DNA of 64,000 nucleotides from Gammaproteobacteria bacterium UBA5078 (GTDB lineage Bacteria; Pseudomonadota; Gammaproteobacteria; Pseudomonadales; Pseudohongiellaceae). The stretch covers positions 305,118 to 369,117 of the forward strand of contig DIAM01000021.1 in the NCBI GenBank assembly GCA_002416505.1, in the 5' to 3' direction. Every line of letters begins with the position of its first letter. The stretch's first letter is position 1. The notes under the pieces were generated by a model that was not told where the DNA came from, did no database searches, and saw only the letters and a list, made by a program, of their open reading frames with translations. Positions 26,210 to 34,554 of this stretch are shown piece by piece. A program made the position numbers and the translations under genes.

Positions 26210-27100
26210 ATGCATTACACATTGCGACAGATCGAGGTCTTCCTCGCCACCGCTCACTTTGAGAACGTCACGCAAGCTGCCTCGAGCCTCGCGATGTCTC
26301 AATCTGCCGCCAGCTCTGCCCTGCAGGACCTAGAGCAACGCTTTGCGATGCAGCTGTTCGACAGGGCCGGCAAGCGACTACAACTCAATGAGCTGGGCAA
26401 GTCCCTGCGCCCCCGCGCGGAGGCCTTGATGGCCCAGGCTAGGGAGTTCGAACAGAACCTCGCGCTGCGCTCCGAGATTGGGGAGCTCAAGGTTGGCGCG
26501 ACGTTAACCATTGGCAACTATCTGGCGGTCGCGATCATGGCCGATTTCATGAAGCAGAACCATGGCGCTAGAGTCAGCCTGACAGTCGAGAATACCGCAG
26601 GGATCGCTGCACGCGTGCGTAACTTCGAGCTAGACATAGGCCTTATTGAAGGAGAATTGCAGGACCCGGTGCTCGAGGTAATCCCGTGGCGCGACGACGA
26701 GCTAGTCTTGTTCTGCGCACCGCAGCATCCACTAACGGCGCGCGGCACGCTCAATGACAAGGACTTACTTAACGCGCAGTGGATTGTGCGGGAGGCTGGT
26801 TCGGGTACTCGACAGGCCTTCGATCGCGCCATGCACGGCCTCTTGCCAGAGCTTAACTTGCGCCTAGAATTGCAGCACACCGAGGCAATCAAGCGCGCCG
26901 TGGAGGCTAACCTAGGCATCGGCTGCCTTTCATCCATCGCACTGCAAGACGCCTTCGCGCGCGGCACCCTCGTGGAGCTGCGCGCCCCGCACCGCGACTG
27001 GGCTCGGCAATTCTATTTCATCCTACACAAACAGAAGTACCGCAGCACCGGAATCAAAACCTGGCTGACACTATGCCGTGACTTCGAGCCAGAACTCTAA
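26210..27100 (+). CDS. LysR-type regulator, FinR-like, divergent from fpr
   Basis: A 296-residue LysR-family protein. The N-terminal helix-turn-helix reads VTQAASSLAMSQSAASSALQ, followed by a substrate-binding domain (LKVGATLTIGNYLAVAIMAD; DIGLIEGELQDP; WIVREAGSGTRQAF). This is the CysB/CbbR-like branch that includes FinR of Pseudomonas. The ATG at 26210 is chosen because AGGAG lies upstream; an ATG at 26186 is possible. Its neighbour fpr is the expected target. The stop codon overlaps the convergent phosphatase gene by 4 bp. Confidence 0.87.
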   Translation: MHYTLRQIEVFLATAHFENVTQAASSLAMSQSAASSALQDLEQRFAMQLFDRAGKRLQLNELGKSLRPRAEALMAQAREFEQNLALRSEIGELKVGATLTIGNYLAVAIMADFMKQNHGARVSLTVENTAGIAARVRNFELDIGLIEGELQDPVLEVIPWRDDELVLFCAPQHPLTARGTLNDKDLLNAQWIVREAGSGTRQAFDRAMHGLLPELNLRLELQHTEAIKRAVEANLGIGCLSSIALQDAFARGTLVELRAPHRDWARQFYFILHKQKYRSTGIKTWLTLCRDFEPEL

Positions 27101-27912
27101 GCCTGCCCCGCGTCGGCGCGATTGAGTAGTTCGTGCATAGCAGGGTAGAGAGTCGCATTGGCCACGAGGATATTCTGATGATGAAACTCCTCACTGATTC
27201 CCTCTGGAACAGGCTTGAAGTGCCCATAGCGTGCGCCCGCCTCGCGGGCAATCAACTGCGCCGCCGCGAAATCCCACACACTCAGATTTTCGTAATAGAC
27301 ATCTAGGCGCCCCATCGCGACCCAGCATATGTCCAGCGACGCCGCACCCAAACGACGCAAGTCCGCGCACTCCTGCAACACCAGCGCTAAACGCCTGACC
27401 AGAGGCGTCATGTCCCCTTTAATATACGGAAAGCCCGTAGCGACCAGAGCACGCCTTAGCTCCGTCTTCTGAGCCACTTTGATTGGCTTATCGTTCAGGA
27501 AGGCGCCCTGTCCCAAAACGGCATGAAAGGTCTCCGCAACGAAGGGGTTACAGACGACGCCGCATTGCACACGCCCGCCCTCGGCATAGGCAATGGAAAC
27601 GGCACTCTGGAAATGCCCATGGGCATAGTTCACGGTGCCGTCTATCGGGTCGATGATCCACAAGGGGCCTTTGAACGACGAGATATCGCGCATATCCGGC
27701 GCAGACTCTTCCGCCAGAATGCGGTGCTCTGGATAGGCCTTGCGTATCGCGTCGCAGATGAACTTATCCGCCGCGATGTCGGCATGAGTCACAAGCTCCA
27801 CACCGTCCTTGTAGGAGGTCTCCAGAGACTCCAGTACCGCTCGCTCTGTCTTGATGAGCTCTCCAGCTGACTCAGCTAGGGCGCGGGTGAATGCAGGAAT
27901 TGCGCTATCCAT
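27097..27912 (-). CDS. Inositol monophosphatase family protein
   Basis: A 271-residue Mg2+-dependent phosphatase of the IMPase/SuhB/CysQ superfamily. It shows the metal-binding blocks LAEESAP, WIIDPIDGTVNYAHG and VWDFAAAQLIAREAGA. Substrates in this family include inositol phosphates, fructose bisphosphate and PAP. The sequence is closest in style to the SuhB/IMPase group, but no specific substrate can be assigned. ATG at 27912 preferred (AGGAAG upstream); TTG at 27918 also possible. Confidence 0.88.
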   Translation of the reverse strand: MDSAIPAFTRALAESAGELIKTERAVLESLETSYKDGVELVTHADIAADKFICDAIRKAYPEHRILAEESAPDMRDISSFKGPLWIIDPIDGTVNYAHGHFQSAVSIAYAEGGRVQCGVVCNPFVAETFHAVLGQGAFLNDKPIKVAQKTELRRALVATGFPYIKGDMTPLVRRLALVLQECADLRRLGAASLDICWVAMGRLDVYYENLSVWDFAAAQLIAREAGARYGHFKPVPEGISEEFHHQNILVANATLYPAMHELLNRADAGQA

Positions 27913-28074
27913 TGTCAAATCTTCCTAATGCGATTGGCCCGGCAGTATAGCAGCTCGCGTTCTCGCCTCCCATGGACACTTACGTGGCAGTAGCGAATAG
28001 CCAAGCGTCCCATAGCAAGGTATTCTGCGAGTCGACTTAAACAATGTCGCCTATATTAGTGCGAGATCCACGCC

Positions 28075-28479
28075 ATGTCATTGCTACTCCTATACAGCCT
28101 CTTCGCAATCGTCGCGATCGTTGCCAACGTGCTCAGTCAGGAGTTCGCCTTGCTTTTCTATCGAGGTGAACATGAACTCGTCGTCGCGATACCGGTAGGA
28201 ACTGCGGTAGGCCTCGTCGTGAAATTCGTATTGGACAGAAAGTATATTTTTAGGGCAGACACTGTGCCCCTTAGCAAAGATGGCCGCCAGTTCATCGCCT
28301 ACGCCGCGACTGGCGTGTTAACCACCATTTTATTCTGGGGCAGCGAGATCGCATTCGAGCTACTCTTCGCGAGTCGTGAGGCACGCTACGTTGGCGCCAT
28401 TCTAGGCCTGAGTTGTGGTTATATTCTCAAGTACCAACTCGACCGGCGCTACGTCTTCACCAGAGTTCGACAGTCATGA
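28075..28479 (+). CDS. GtrA-family membrane protein
   Basis: A 134-residue protein with four membrane helices and the GtrA signatures VGLVVKFVLDRKYIF and YILKYQLDRRYVF. GtrA-like proteins are linked to polyprenyl-phosphate sugars and are often proposed to help them cross the inner membrane. In mycobacteria the equivalent gene (Rv3789) precedes dprE1 and dprE2, as here. The stop codon overlaps the next start in an ATGA junction, so translation is coupled. Confidence 0.88.
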   Translation: MSLLLLYSLFAIVAIVANVLSQEFALLFYRGEHELVVAIPVGTAVGLVVKFVLDRKYIFRADTVPLSKDGRQFIAYAATGVLTTILFWGSEIAFELLFASREARYVGAILGLSCGYILKYQLDRRYVFTRVRQS

Positions 28480-29789
28480 AGATGCACTCCTGGGGACGTT
28501 ACCCTGTTAGCGACACTACACTCGAGGCGCCACGCACGCAGGAAGATTTCACGCAGCACCTAGCCGCGCTTCGAGGCAGTGACGACGTGCAGGCCATCGC
28601 ACGAGGGATGGGCAGGAGCTATGGCGACAGCGCATTGTCCCCCACCGTCCTGGCCACAAAGAGACTAGATAGTTTCATCGCCTTCGATGAGAGCAGTGGA
28701 CTTCTACGCTGCGCCGCCGGGCTTACACTGGACGCGATCCTACAAGTCTTTATGCCACGCGGATGGTTTCTTGCCGTCGTGCCGGGCACACGCTACGTCT
28801 CGGTAGGGGGCGCCATCGCGAGTGATGTGCATGGCAAGAACCACCATGTAGATGGGACCTTCTGCGAACATATTACCGAACTTAAGTTATTACTCGCCTC
28901 CGGGGAGCTTGTGAGCTGTTCGCGCACACAGAATGCCGCCCTGTTTCACGCCACCTGCGCGGGGATGGGTTTGACCGGAGTCGTGCTCGAAGCAACTTTG
29001 CGCCTGCGCCGAATACATAGCTCTGCTATCGAGCAGCGCACTATTCGCACCAACAGCCTAGAAGAGACATTCGAGAAGTTCGAAGAGAATCTCGACTGCA
29101 CCTATTCGGTGGCATGGCTAGACTGCCTAGCCACCGGGCAAAACACCGGCCGCTCGCTGCTTTTCCTTGGCGAGCACGCAGACGATGAGAAGTTCATAAC
29201 ACCGGGAAAACGCACTATCGCCGTGCCATTCTCAAGCCCGTCTTTCTTGCTCAATCGTTACAGTATGGGTTTGTTCAACAACCTCTACTTTCACAAACCG
29301 ATTCGCGCGGGGCAGATACAGCGCATCGAGGCCTTTCAGTATTTCTTCCCACTCGACAGCATTCAACACTGGAATCGACTCTATGGGCGCCAGGGTTTCC
29401 TGCAATACCAATGTGTCATACCTGACGAGGGCGCCTTGGAAGGGATGCGCAAAATTCTTAACATGGTAAGCGCTGCCGGAAAAGGCTCCTTCCTTTCTGT
29501 CCTGAAGAAATTTGGACCCGCGAATCAGAACCTACTCTCATTCCCAATGCAGGGCTACACCCTCGCCATGGACTTTAAATTCGAGAAAAGCATCCTTGCA
29601 TTTTTCGATGAAATGGATCGCGTGGTCGCCGACCATGGCGGCAGACTCTATCTCGCGAAAGACGCAAGAATGAGCGCCGCTTTCTTTCAAAGCAGCTACC
29701 CACACTGGGAACGGATGCGCGAGTTGCGGCGCGAATTTTCTGCAGATTCGATATTTCATTCGCTGCAGTCGCAGCGCCTCGGGCTTTAG
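28476..29789 (+). CDS. DprE1-like FAD-dependent decaprenylphosphoryl-ribose 2-oxidase
   Basis: A 437-residue FAD oxidoreductase. It closely matches mycobacterial DprE1: ARGMGRSYGDSAL for FAD pyrophosphate binding, VPGTRYVSVGGAIASDVHGK then NHH (119-124), where His carries FAD in DprE1, and the C-terminal GGRLYLAKDAR with the catalytic-type Lys near 395. DprE1 oxidises the 2-hydroxyl of decaprenylphosphoryl ribose, the first half of its conversion to arabinose. The residue aligned with DprE1 Cys387 (the benzothiazinone target) appears to be Asp in LAFFDEMDR. The start is set by the ATGA overlap with GtrA. Confidence 0.9.
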   Translation: MKMHSWGRYPVSDTTLEAPRTQEDFTQHLAALRGSDDVQAIARGMGRSYGDSALSPTVLATKRLDSFIAFDESSGLLRCAAGLTLDAILQVFMPRGWFLAVVPGTRYVSVGGAIASDVHGKNHHVDGTFCEHITELKLLLASGELVSCSRTQNAALFHATCAGMGLTGVVLEATLRLRRIHSSAIEQRTIRTNSLEETFEKFEENLDCTYSVAWLDCLATGQNTGRSLLFLGEHADDEKFITPGKRTIAVPFSSPSFLLNRYSMGLFNNLYFHKPIRAGQIQRIEAFQYFFPLDSIQHWNRLYGRQGFLQYQCVIPDEGALEGMRKILNMVSAAGKGSFLSVLKKFGPANQNLLSFPMQGYTLAMDFKFEKSILAFFDEMDRVVADHGGRLYLAKDARMSAAFFQSSYPHWERMRELRREFSADSIFHSLQSQRLGL

Positions 29790-29823
29790 TCAATAGTTCG
29801 GTTCACGCAAGAGAGTCATCACA

Positions 29824-30561
29824 ATGAAGAACGTTCTAATCATCGGGGCAAACTCCGCAATCGCCAAAGCGACAGCGCGACACTATGCACAGCAAAAGGA
29901 TTCTCTATACCTGCTAGCGCGCGATCCGCATCAACTCGAGATTCAGAGAGGCGACTTAGCGGTACGCGGCGCCAGTGCTGTCGAGTGCGCAGCATTCGAT
30001 GCGACTGATTTCGCGAGTCATGGGCGCTTGATTACGAAAGCACTCGAGACTATGGGGCACTTCGACATCGTGCTCATCGCACATGGCAGCCTTCCCGATC
30101 AGGCCCTGTGCGAGAGCGATTTCGAAGCGACTCTGCAGGCCTTCAATATCAATGCCCTGAGTGTGATATCGCTTTTGAATCATATCATCGAGCCCATGCG
30201 AGAGCGACGCGATGGCTGTATCGTCGTGGTCACCTCGGTGGCTGGGGATCGCGGAAGACAGTCGAACTTTGTATACGGTGCCGCGAAGGCGATGGTCTCC
30301 ACCTATCTACAAGGACTGCGAGGGCGCCTGTTTCACGACAATGTCTGCGTAATCGATATCAAACCGGGTTTTGTGGACACCCCCATGACTGCGCATCTAA
30401 GCAAGGGTGTATTGTGGGCACAGCCGGAACAGATAGCGCAGCGCATCGCGAAGGGGGTCGAGAAGCGCCGCGCGACCGTCTACGCTCCCGGATTTTGGCG
30501 CCTCATCATGTTCGTGGTGTGCAGCGTGCCGGAAGTCATATTTAAACGATTGAAACTCTAG
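29824..30561 (+). CDS. DprE2-like SDR-family keto-sugar reductase
   Basis: A 245-residue short-chain dehydrogenase. It has the NAD(P)-binding loop IIGANSAIAKATA, catalytic Ser in VVTSVAGDRGRQSN and Tyr-x3-Lys in VYGAAKAMV. The downstream part, KPGFVDTPMTAHLSKG then VYAPGFWRLIMFVV, resembles DprE2 of actinobacteria, which reduces the keto intermediate to decaprenylphosphoryl arabinose. It follows the DprE1-like gene by 34 bp. The two together perform the epimerisation in the known pathway; function here is inferred from both homology and order. Confidence 0.88.
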   Translation: MKNVLIIGANSAIAKATARHYAQQKDSLYLLARDPHQLEIQRGDLAVRGASAVECAAFDATDFASHGRLITKALETMGHFDIVLIAHGSLPDQALCESDFEATLQAFNINALSVISLLNHIIEPMRERRDGCIVVVTSVAGDRGRQSNFVYGAAKAMVSTYLQGLRGRLFHDNVCVIDIKPGFVDTPMTAHLSKGVLWAQPEQIAQRIAKGVEKRRATVYAPGFWRLIMFVVCSVPEVIFKRLKL

Positions 30562-30565
30562 CACC

Positions 30566-31168
30566 TCAGAATGAGGAACCCGGCTGCGTTAGAAACTCCA
30601 ACTCCTGGGCGCTCGACTCTCGCCCTAGGATGAGGTTGCGATGAGGGAAGCGACCGAACCGCTCGATGACTAGCGCATGCCGTTGTGCATAGTCGACAAA
30701 GCCGTTGAAGAGCGCTTTATCCTCCTCTCCAACATCCGCTGCGAGTGCGCGAAAAAGCGCCACGCTACGCGCCTGCAATGTGAGGTCCTCGGCATGCTCT
30801 AAGGGCAGATAGAAGAAGACCCTGCACAGCGCGGTTAGAGCCGCATCATCGCGTCGCCCCAATCCCGTCTGGCACTGCGCCCTTGCGAGGGGGTCGAACG
30901 CGAAGGCCTGGGGAGTATCACGGTAGATGTTGCGAGGCAATTGATCGAGCACAATAATGAGCGCAAGCCGCCCTAGCGGGGTCTCGGCCCAGCCATCTAA
31001 ATCTCCCGCCGCGGCGCTGTGCAGCGTCTGCGCGAAACGCTTTTTAATGAGAGCATCGGTGGAGGCTTGTTTCTTAAACCACAAACTTGTTTGACGCTTG
31101 GCGACAACAGTATCTGGCCCTGCCTCGCCAAACCAGAACTCAATAATAGTCTCTGGGCTTTCGCTCAT
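30566..31168 (-). CDS. DUF924 family protein
   Basis: A 200-residue soluble protein of the DUF924 family: the opening ESPETIIEFWFGE, then SLWFKK, RLALIIVLDQLPRNIYRDT and FFYLPLEHAEDLTLQ. The fold is helical and TPR-like; no biochemical function is established. GGAGT precedes the ATG. It is on the opposite strand, inserted between the DprE2-like and HAD-UbiA genes, and is probably unrelated to their pathway. Confidence 0.9.
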   Translation of the reverse strand: MSESPETIIEFWFGEAGPDTVVAKRQTSLWFKKQASTDALIKKRFAQTLHSAAAGDLDGWAETPLGRLALIIVLDQLPRNIYRDTPQAFAFDPLARAQCQTGLGRRDDAALTALCRVFFYLPLEHAEDLTLQARSVALFRALAADVGEEDKALFNGFVDYAQRHALVIERFGRFPHRNLILGRESSAQELEFLTQPGSSF

Positions 31169-31334
31169 TTAACAAACTCCTGTACTTTCGTCTTCGTACT
31201 CCCACATTAACGCGCCCAATCATCCTATCAGACTGGCATTTAGCCCTGCGTAGCTGGCATCATACGGCACTAGTCCGTTGTGCTACGCTATAGCTCACAC
31301 AATGGATAACAGAACCTCGCGACAAGGCGTAGCT

Positions 31335-32789
31335 ATGCCCACACAAGAAAAAAACCCGCCACCACTCTATGTGGATTTGGACGGCACTCTGATTAAAAGT
31401 GATCTGCTCTTAGAATCCTTTCTTGAACTCATTAAACGCAATCTACTTTTTATCTTCCTTGTGCCATTTTGGTTGATCTCGGGCAAAGCCCACTTGAAAC
31501 AGCACATCGCTAAGCGCGTTGAGCTACGGGTAGAACTGCTGCCCTATAATACCGAACTGCTCGAATATCTGCAGGCGCAGAAAAAACTGCAGCGCAAGAT
31601 CGTGTTGATCTCGGCATCGGATCAACGCTTGGTCGACGCCGTTGCTGCGCATTGCGCCTGTTTCGACGCCGCTATTGGCAGCAACGGCACTAACAATTGT
31701 TCCGGCGCCCTCAAGCTTACACGCATTCAACGGGACGATGCGCAGTTCGTCTATGCCGGTGATAACCGAGTCGATCTCGCGGTATGGGCCCAAGCCAAAG
31801 CCGCCGTCGCCGTGAATCTTTCGCCGTCGGTGGACAGCAAACTCCGCGAACTATGCCCGATAGAGGCCGAGTTTAACTATAGCTCTGGTAGTTTTTCGGC
31901 TTATATTCGCACACTACGTTTGCATCAATGGCTAAAAAATACCTTGGTCTTTCTGCCTTTGGCGCTCGCTCATCAATTGGATAATCCCAAACTCATAGTC
32001 AACGCTTTGATTGCATTTTTATGCTTCGGCCTCTGCGCCTCCAGCGTCTATATTTTGAACGACTTACTAGATTTGGCCAGCGATCGCCAGCATCGCAGCA
32101 AGTATCAAAGGCCATTCGCGGCCGGTGACATCCCCTTGACAAGCGGGCTGGTGCTCAGCCCCATCTTGCTGTTGAGTGCGTTCAGCTTGGCCACCACACT
32201 GCCTGGGACTTTTATCATCATATTGGCCCTGTATTATTTGTGCACTGGCTTTTATAGCTTCGTACTCAAACGCATCATGCTCGTCGATGTAATTCTTCTC
32301 GCGGCTTTGTATACCTTGCGCATCATCTCCGGTGCGGCGGCGATCTCCGTGGTGCCTTCCTTCTGGCTCCTAGCCTTCTCGATGTTTCTATTCTTCAGTC
32401 TTGCCGTCGTGAAGCGATACACGGAACTGGTCTATTTACGCAATGCCGGTATCGAGCAGTCAGAAGGGCGGGGCTACTACGCCCAAGACCTCAATATGAT
32501 GGCGATGTTCGGCTGTGCCAGCGCCTTCCTTTCGGTGATGGTTTTCGCGCTCTATATCAATAATGAGGACACTGCGAACCAATACTTGACGCCCGAACTG
32601 CTGTGGTTAATATGCCCACTGCTACTGTATATGGTCACGCGCATCTGGCTGCTGGCGGCACGGGGAAAAATCGAAGAAGACCCGATCGTCTTTGCGCTTA
32701 AGGATAGGGTGAGCCAAATAGTCACCCTAAGTTGCGGACTATTGCTCTGGCTTGCGAACTTCCCATGGCGGCAAATTATATTATCGTAG
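31335..32789 (+). CDS. HAD phosphatase - UbiA prenyltransferase fusion (DPPR-synthase-like)
   Basis: A 484-residue fusion. Residues about 10-190 are a HAD-type phosphatase (motif I YVDLDGTLIKSD, motif II ISASD, motif IV YAGDNRVDLAVW). Residues 205-484 are a UbiA-family membrane prenyltransferase with the polyprenyl-diphosphate motif NDLLDLASDRQHRSKYQRP and the second motif DVILLAALYTLRIISG. The DRxHRxKxxRP form matches decaprenyl-phosphate phosphoribosyltransferase (Rv3806c type), which makes decaprenylphosphoryl 5-phosphoribose from PRPP. The HAD half could remove the 5-phosphate. The start is uncertain: ATG at 31335 has AAGG upstream, while ATG 31302 and GTG 31278 are alternatives. It ends 9 bp inside the convergent pirin gene. 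Confidence 0.87.
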   Translation: MPTQEKNPPPLYVDLDGTLIKSDLLLESFLELIKRNLLFIFLVPFWLISGKAHLKQHIAKRVELRVELLPYNTELLEYLQAQKKLQRKIVLISASDQRLVDAVAAHCACFDAAIGSNGTNNCSGALKLTRIQRDDAQFVYAGDNRVDLAVWAQAKAAVAVNLSPSVDSKLRELCPIEAEFNYSSGSFSAYIRTLRLHQWLKNTLVFLPLALAHQLDNPKLIVNALIAFLCFGLCASSVYILNDLLDLASDRQHRSKYQRPFAAGDIPLTSGLVLSPILLLSAFSLATTLPGTFIIILALYYLCTGFYSFVLKRIMLVDVILLAALYTLRIISGAAAISVVPSFWLLAFSMFLFFSLAVVKRYTELVYLRNAGIEQSEGRGYYAQDLNMMAMFGCASAFLSVMVFALYINNEDTANQYLTPELLWLICPLLLYMVTRIWLLAARGKIEEDPIVFALKDRVSQIVTLSCGLLLWLANFPWRQIILS

Positions 32790-33644
32790 GTTCTGCGGCA
32801 AAGGAATGAACTCGGTCTCGCCTGGCACCAAGGTGAAGCGCTTGGCGGCCCACTGTCCACTCGCTTGATTAAGTCTCTCCATACTCGAGGAGACGAAATT
32901 CCAATGAAGATAACGCTTGCCCTCCAACGGCGCCCCACCTAGCACCATGGCGCGACAACCCTCCGGGCCGGCTTGCAGCGCGAGCGACCCTCCCACCACT
33001 AATAATTGGTAACTATCCACCTTTTCGCCATTCGCTTTAGCCGCGCCTGCGGCCATATACACGGCCAGCTCTTGACGTGAGAGTTCGATGCGAAACTGTG
33101 CAGATGGCTCTAAGATGATCTCGAAGTAGCTCGTCGGGGAGTAAGTTCGTACAGGCGAGCTGAGCTCGCCAAGGGTGCCGATCAATACGCGCGCAGTGCC
33201 ACCAGGAATCTCGGTCACAGGGATAGTCTGTGCTGGGTAGTGCTCGAATTTCGGGTCTACCTCCTCATGTTCGATGGGAAGGGCAAGCCAAGTCTGAATG
33301 CCCTCTACCGGCACTTCATTATCGCGTATGTCTGCCGGCATGCGCTCGGAGTGCACGATGCCTTTGCCTGCCGTCATAAGGTTGATCGCACCTGGTTCGA
33401 TCCGTTGCACCACTCCGAGACTGTCGCGATGCATCATCGCGCCGGTGAACAGGTAAGTGACCGTAGCGAGTCCAATGTGTGGATGCTGCCGCACATCTCC
33501 GGCAGTAGTGCCCTTTTCAAACAACGCAGGTCCCATATGGTCCACAAAGATGAACGGCCCTACGCGCTGACACTCGCGCGCCGGCAGTAGGCGCCGCACA
33601 GGAAAACCAATATCCTGTGTTCTAGGATTAATCATTAGGGACAT
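32781..33644 (-). CDS. Pirin family protein
   Basis: A 287-residue two-domain cupin. The N-terminal domain carries the pirin metal site: FIFVDHMGP, RQHPHIGLATVTYLFTG with paired His, MMHRDSLG and GIVHSER. Pirins are Fe-binding proteins, and some act as quercetinases. The ATG at 33644 has a strong TGGAGG; an upstream ATG at 33677 is less likely. It lies 36 bp downstream of the S-formylglutathione hydrolase gene, probably in one transcript. A second, distinct pirin lies at 42955-43788. Confidence 0.92.
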   Translation of the reverse strand: MSLMINPRTQDIGFPVRRLLPARECQRVGPFIFVDHMGPALFEKGTTAGDVRQHPHIGLATVTYLFTGAMMHRDSLGVVQRIEPGAINLMTAGKGIVHSERMPADIRDNEVPVEGIQTWLALPIEHEEVDPKFEHYPAQTIPVTEIPGGTARVLIGTLGELSSPVRTYSPTSYFEIILEPSAQFRIELSRQELAVYMAAGAAKANGEKVDSYQLLVVGGSLALQAGPEGCRAMVLGGAPLEGKRYLHWNFVSSSMERLNQASGQWAAKRFTLVPGETEFIPLPQNLR

Positions 33645-33680
33645 GGCGGCCTCCAGTCTAGAATCATAAAAACCCATGCA

Positions 33681-34520
33681 TCATTGAAGATGCTTGGCGT
33701 GAAAGCGTAGATGCTCTTCTATGAACGAGGCAATAAAGAAATAGCTATGGTCATAGCCAGGGCGCGAACGATAATCTACGGGGTAGCCCTTATCCTTACA
33801 GGCCTCCAAGAAGCGCTCGGGAAGCAATTCCTTCTCTAAGAACTGGTCCGCCTCTCCCTGATCAATCAAGATCGGCATTGTCGTTAGCGAGGCGGCGATG
33901 AGTTGGGCCGCGTCGTACTGCGCCCAAGTCTCACTGTCTTCCCCCAAATAATGAGTGAATGCTTTGCGCCCCCATGGACACTTGGACGGCGACGAGATTG
34001 GCGCGAAGGCCGATACCGATCTATAGCGCTCGGGATTGCGTAACGCGACGACTAGCGCGCCGTGGCCTCCCATAGAATGACCACTGATTGCGCGCTTGGT
34101 GTGGTTAAGAGATAACATGGATTCCAGCAATGCAGGCAGCTCATGCACAATGTAATCGAACATCTGGTAGTGTTCTCGCCACGGTTCCTGCGTGGCGTTG
34201 AGATAGAAACCAGCGGCGAGCCCTAGATCATAGGCCGCATCGGGGGCATCGGGCACCCCTTCTCCGCGAGGACTAGTATCCGGAGTGACGATCACTAAAC
34301 CAAGTTCGGCTGCTATGCGCTGCGCGCCCGCCTTGAGCACAAAATTCTCGTCGCTACAGGTTAATCCCGATAACCAATACAGCACGGGAGAGTCTTGCGA
34401 AGCCCCTGGCGGCATATAGACCGAGAAATGCATTGTGCACGAGAGCACGGCAGACTCGTGTTTGTAGCGAATCTGCTCGCCGCCAAAACACCGTGACGAG
34501 GAGACTTTTTCTAAACTCAT
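33681..34520 (-). CDS. fghA: S-formylglutathione hydrolase
   Basis: A 279-residue serine esterase of the esterase D family that hydrolyses S-formylglutathione to formate and glutathione in formaldehyde detoxification. The nucleophile elbow is GHSMGGHGALVVAL, the Asp lies in LIDQGEADQFL and the His in PGYDHSYFFIASFI. YWLSGLTCSDENFVLKAGAQ is also typical. The formaldehyde dehydrogenase partner (adhC/frmA) is not adjacent. Formaldehyde from amine or PQQ-dependent oxidation could be a source in this organism, which is inference. Confidence 0.93.
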   Translation of the reverse strand: MSLEKVSSSRCFGGEQIRYKHESAVLSCTMHFSVYMPPGASQDSPVLYWLSGLTCSDENFVLKAGAQRIAAELGLVIVTPDTSPRGEGVPDAPDAAYDLGLAAGFYLNATQEPWREHYQMFDYIVHELPALLESMLSLNHTKRAISGHSMGGHGALVVALRNPERYRSVSAFAPISSPSKCPWGRKAFTHYLGEDSETWAQYDAAQLIAASLTTMPILIDQGEADQFLEKELLPERFLEACKDKGYPVDYRSRPGYDHSYFFIASFIEEHLRFHAKHLQ

Positions 34521-34554
34521 GCGGTTTCCCTTTAGACTTGATGTTAAGACCTAA

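Noticed and set aside
30566..31168. DUF924 protein as a component of the arabinofuranose pathway
   Set aside because: It is on the opposite strand, its family is widespread without such genes, and no pathway step needs it.
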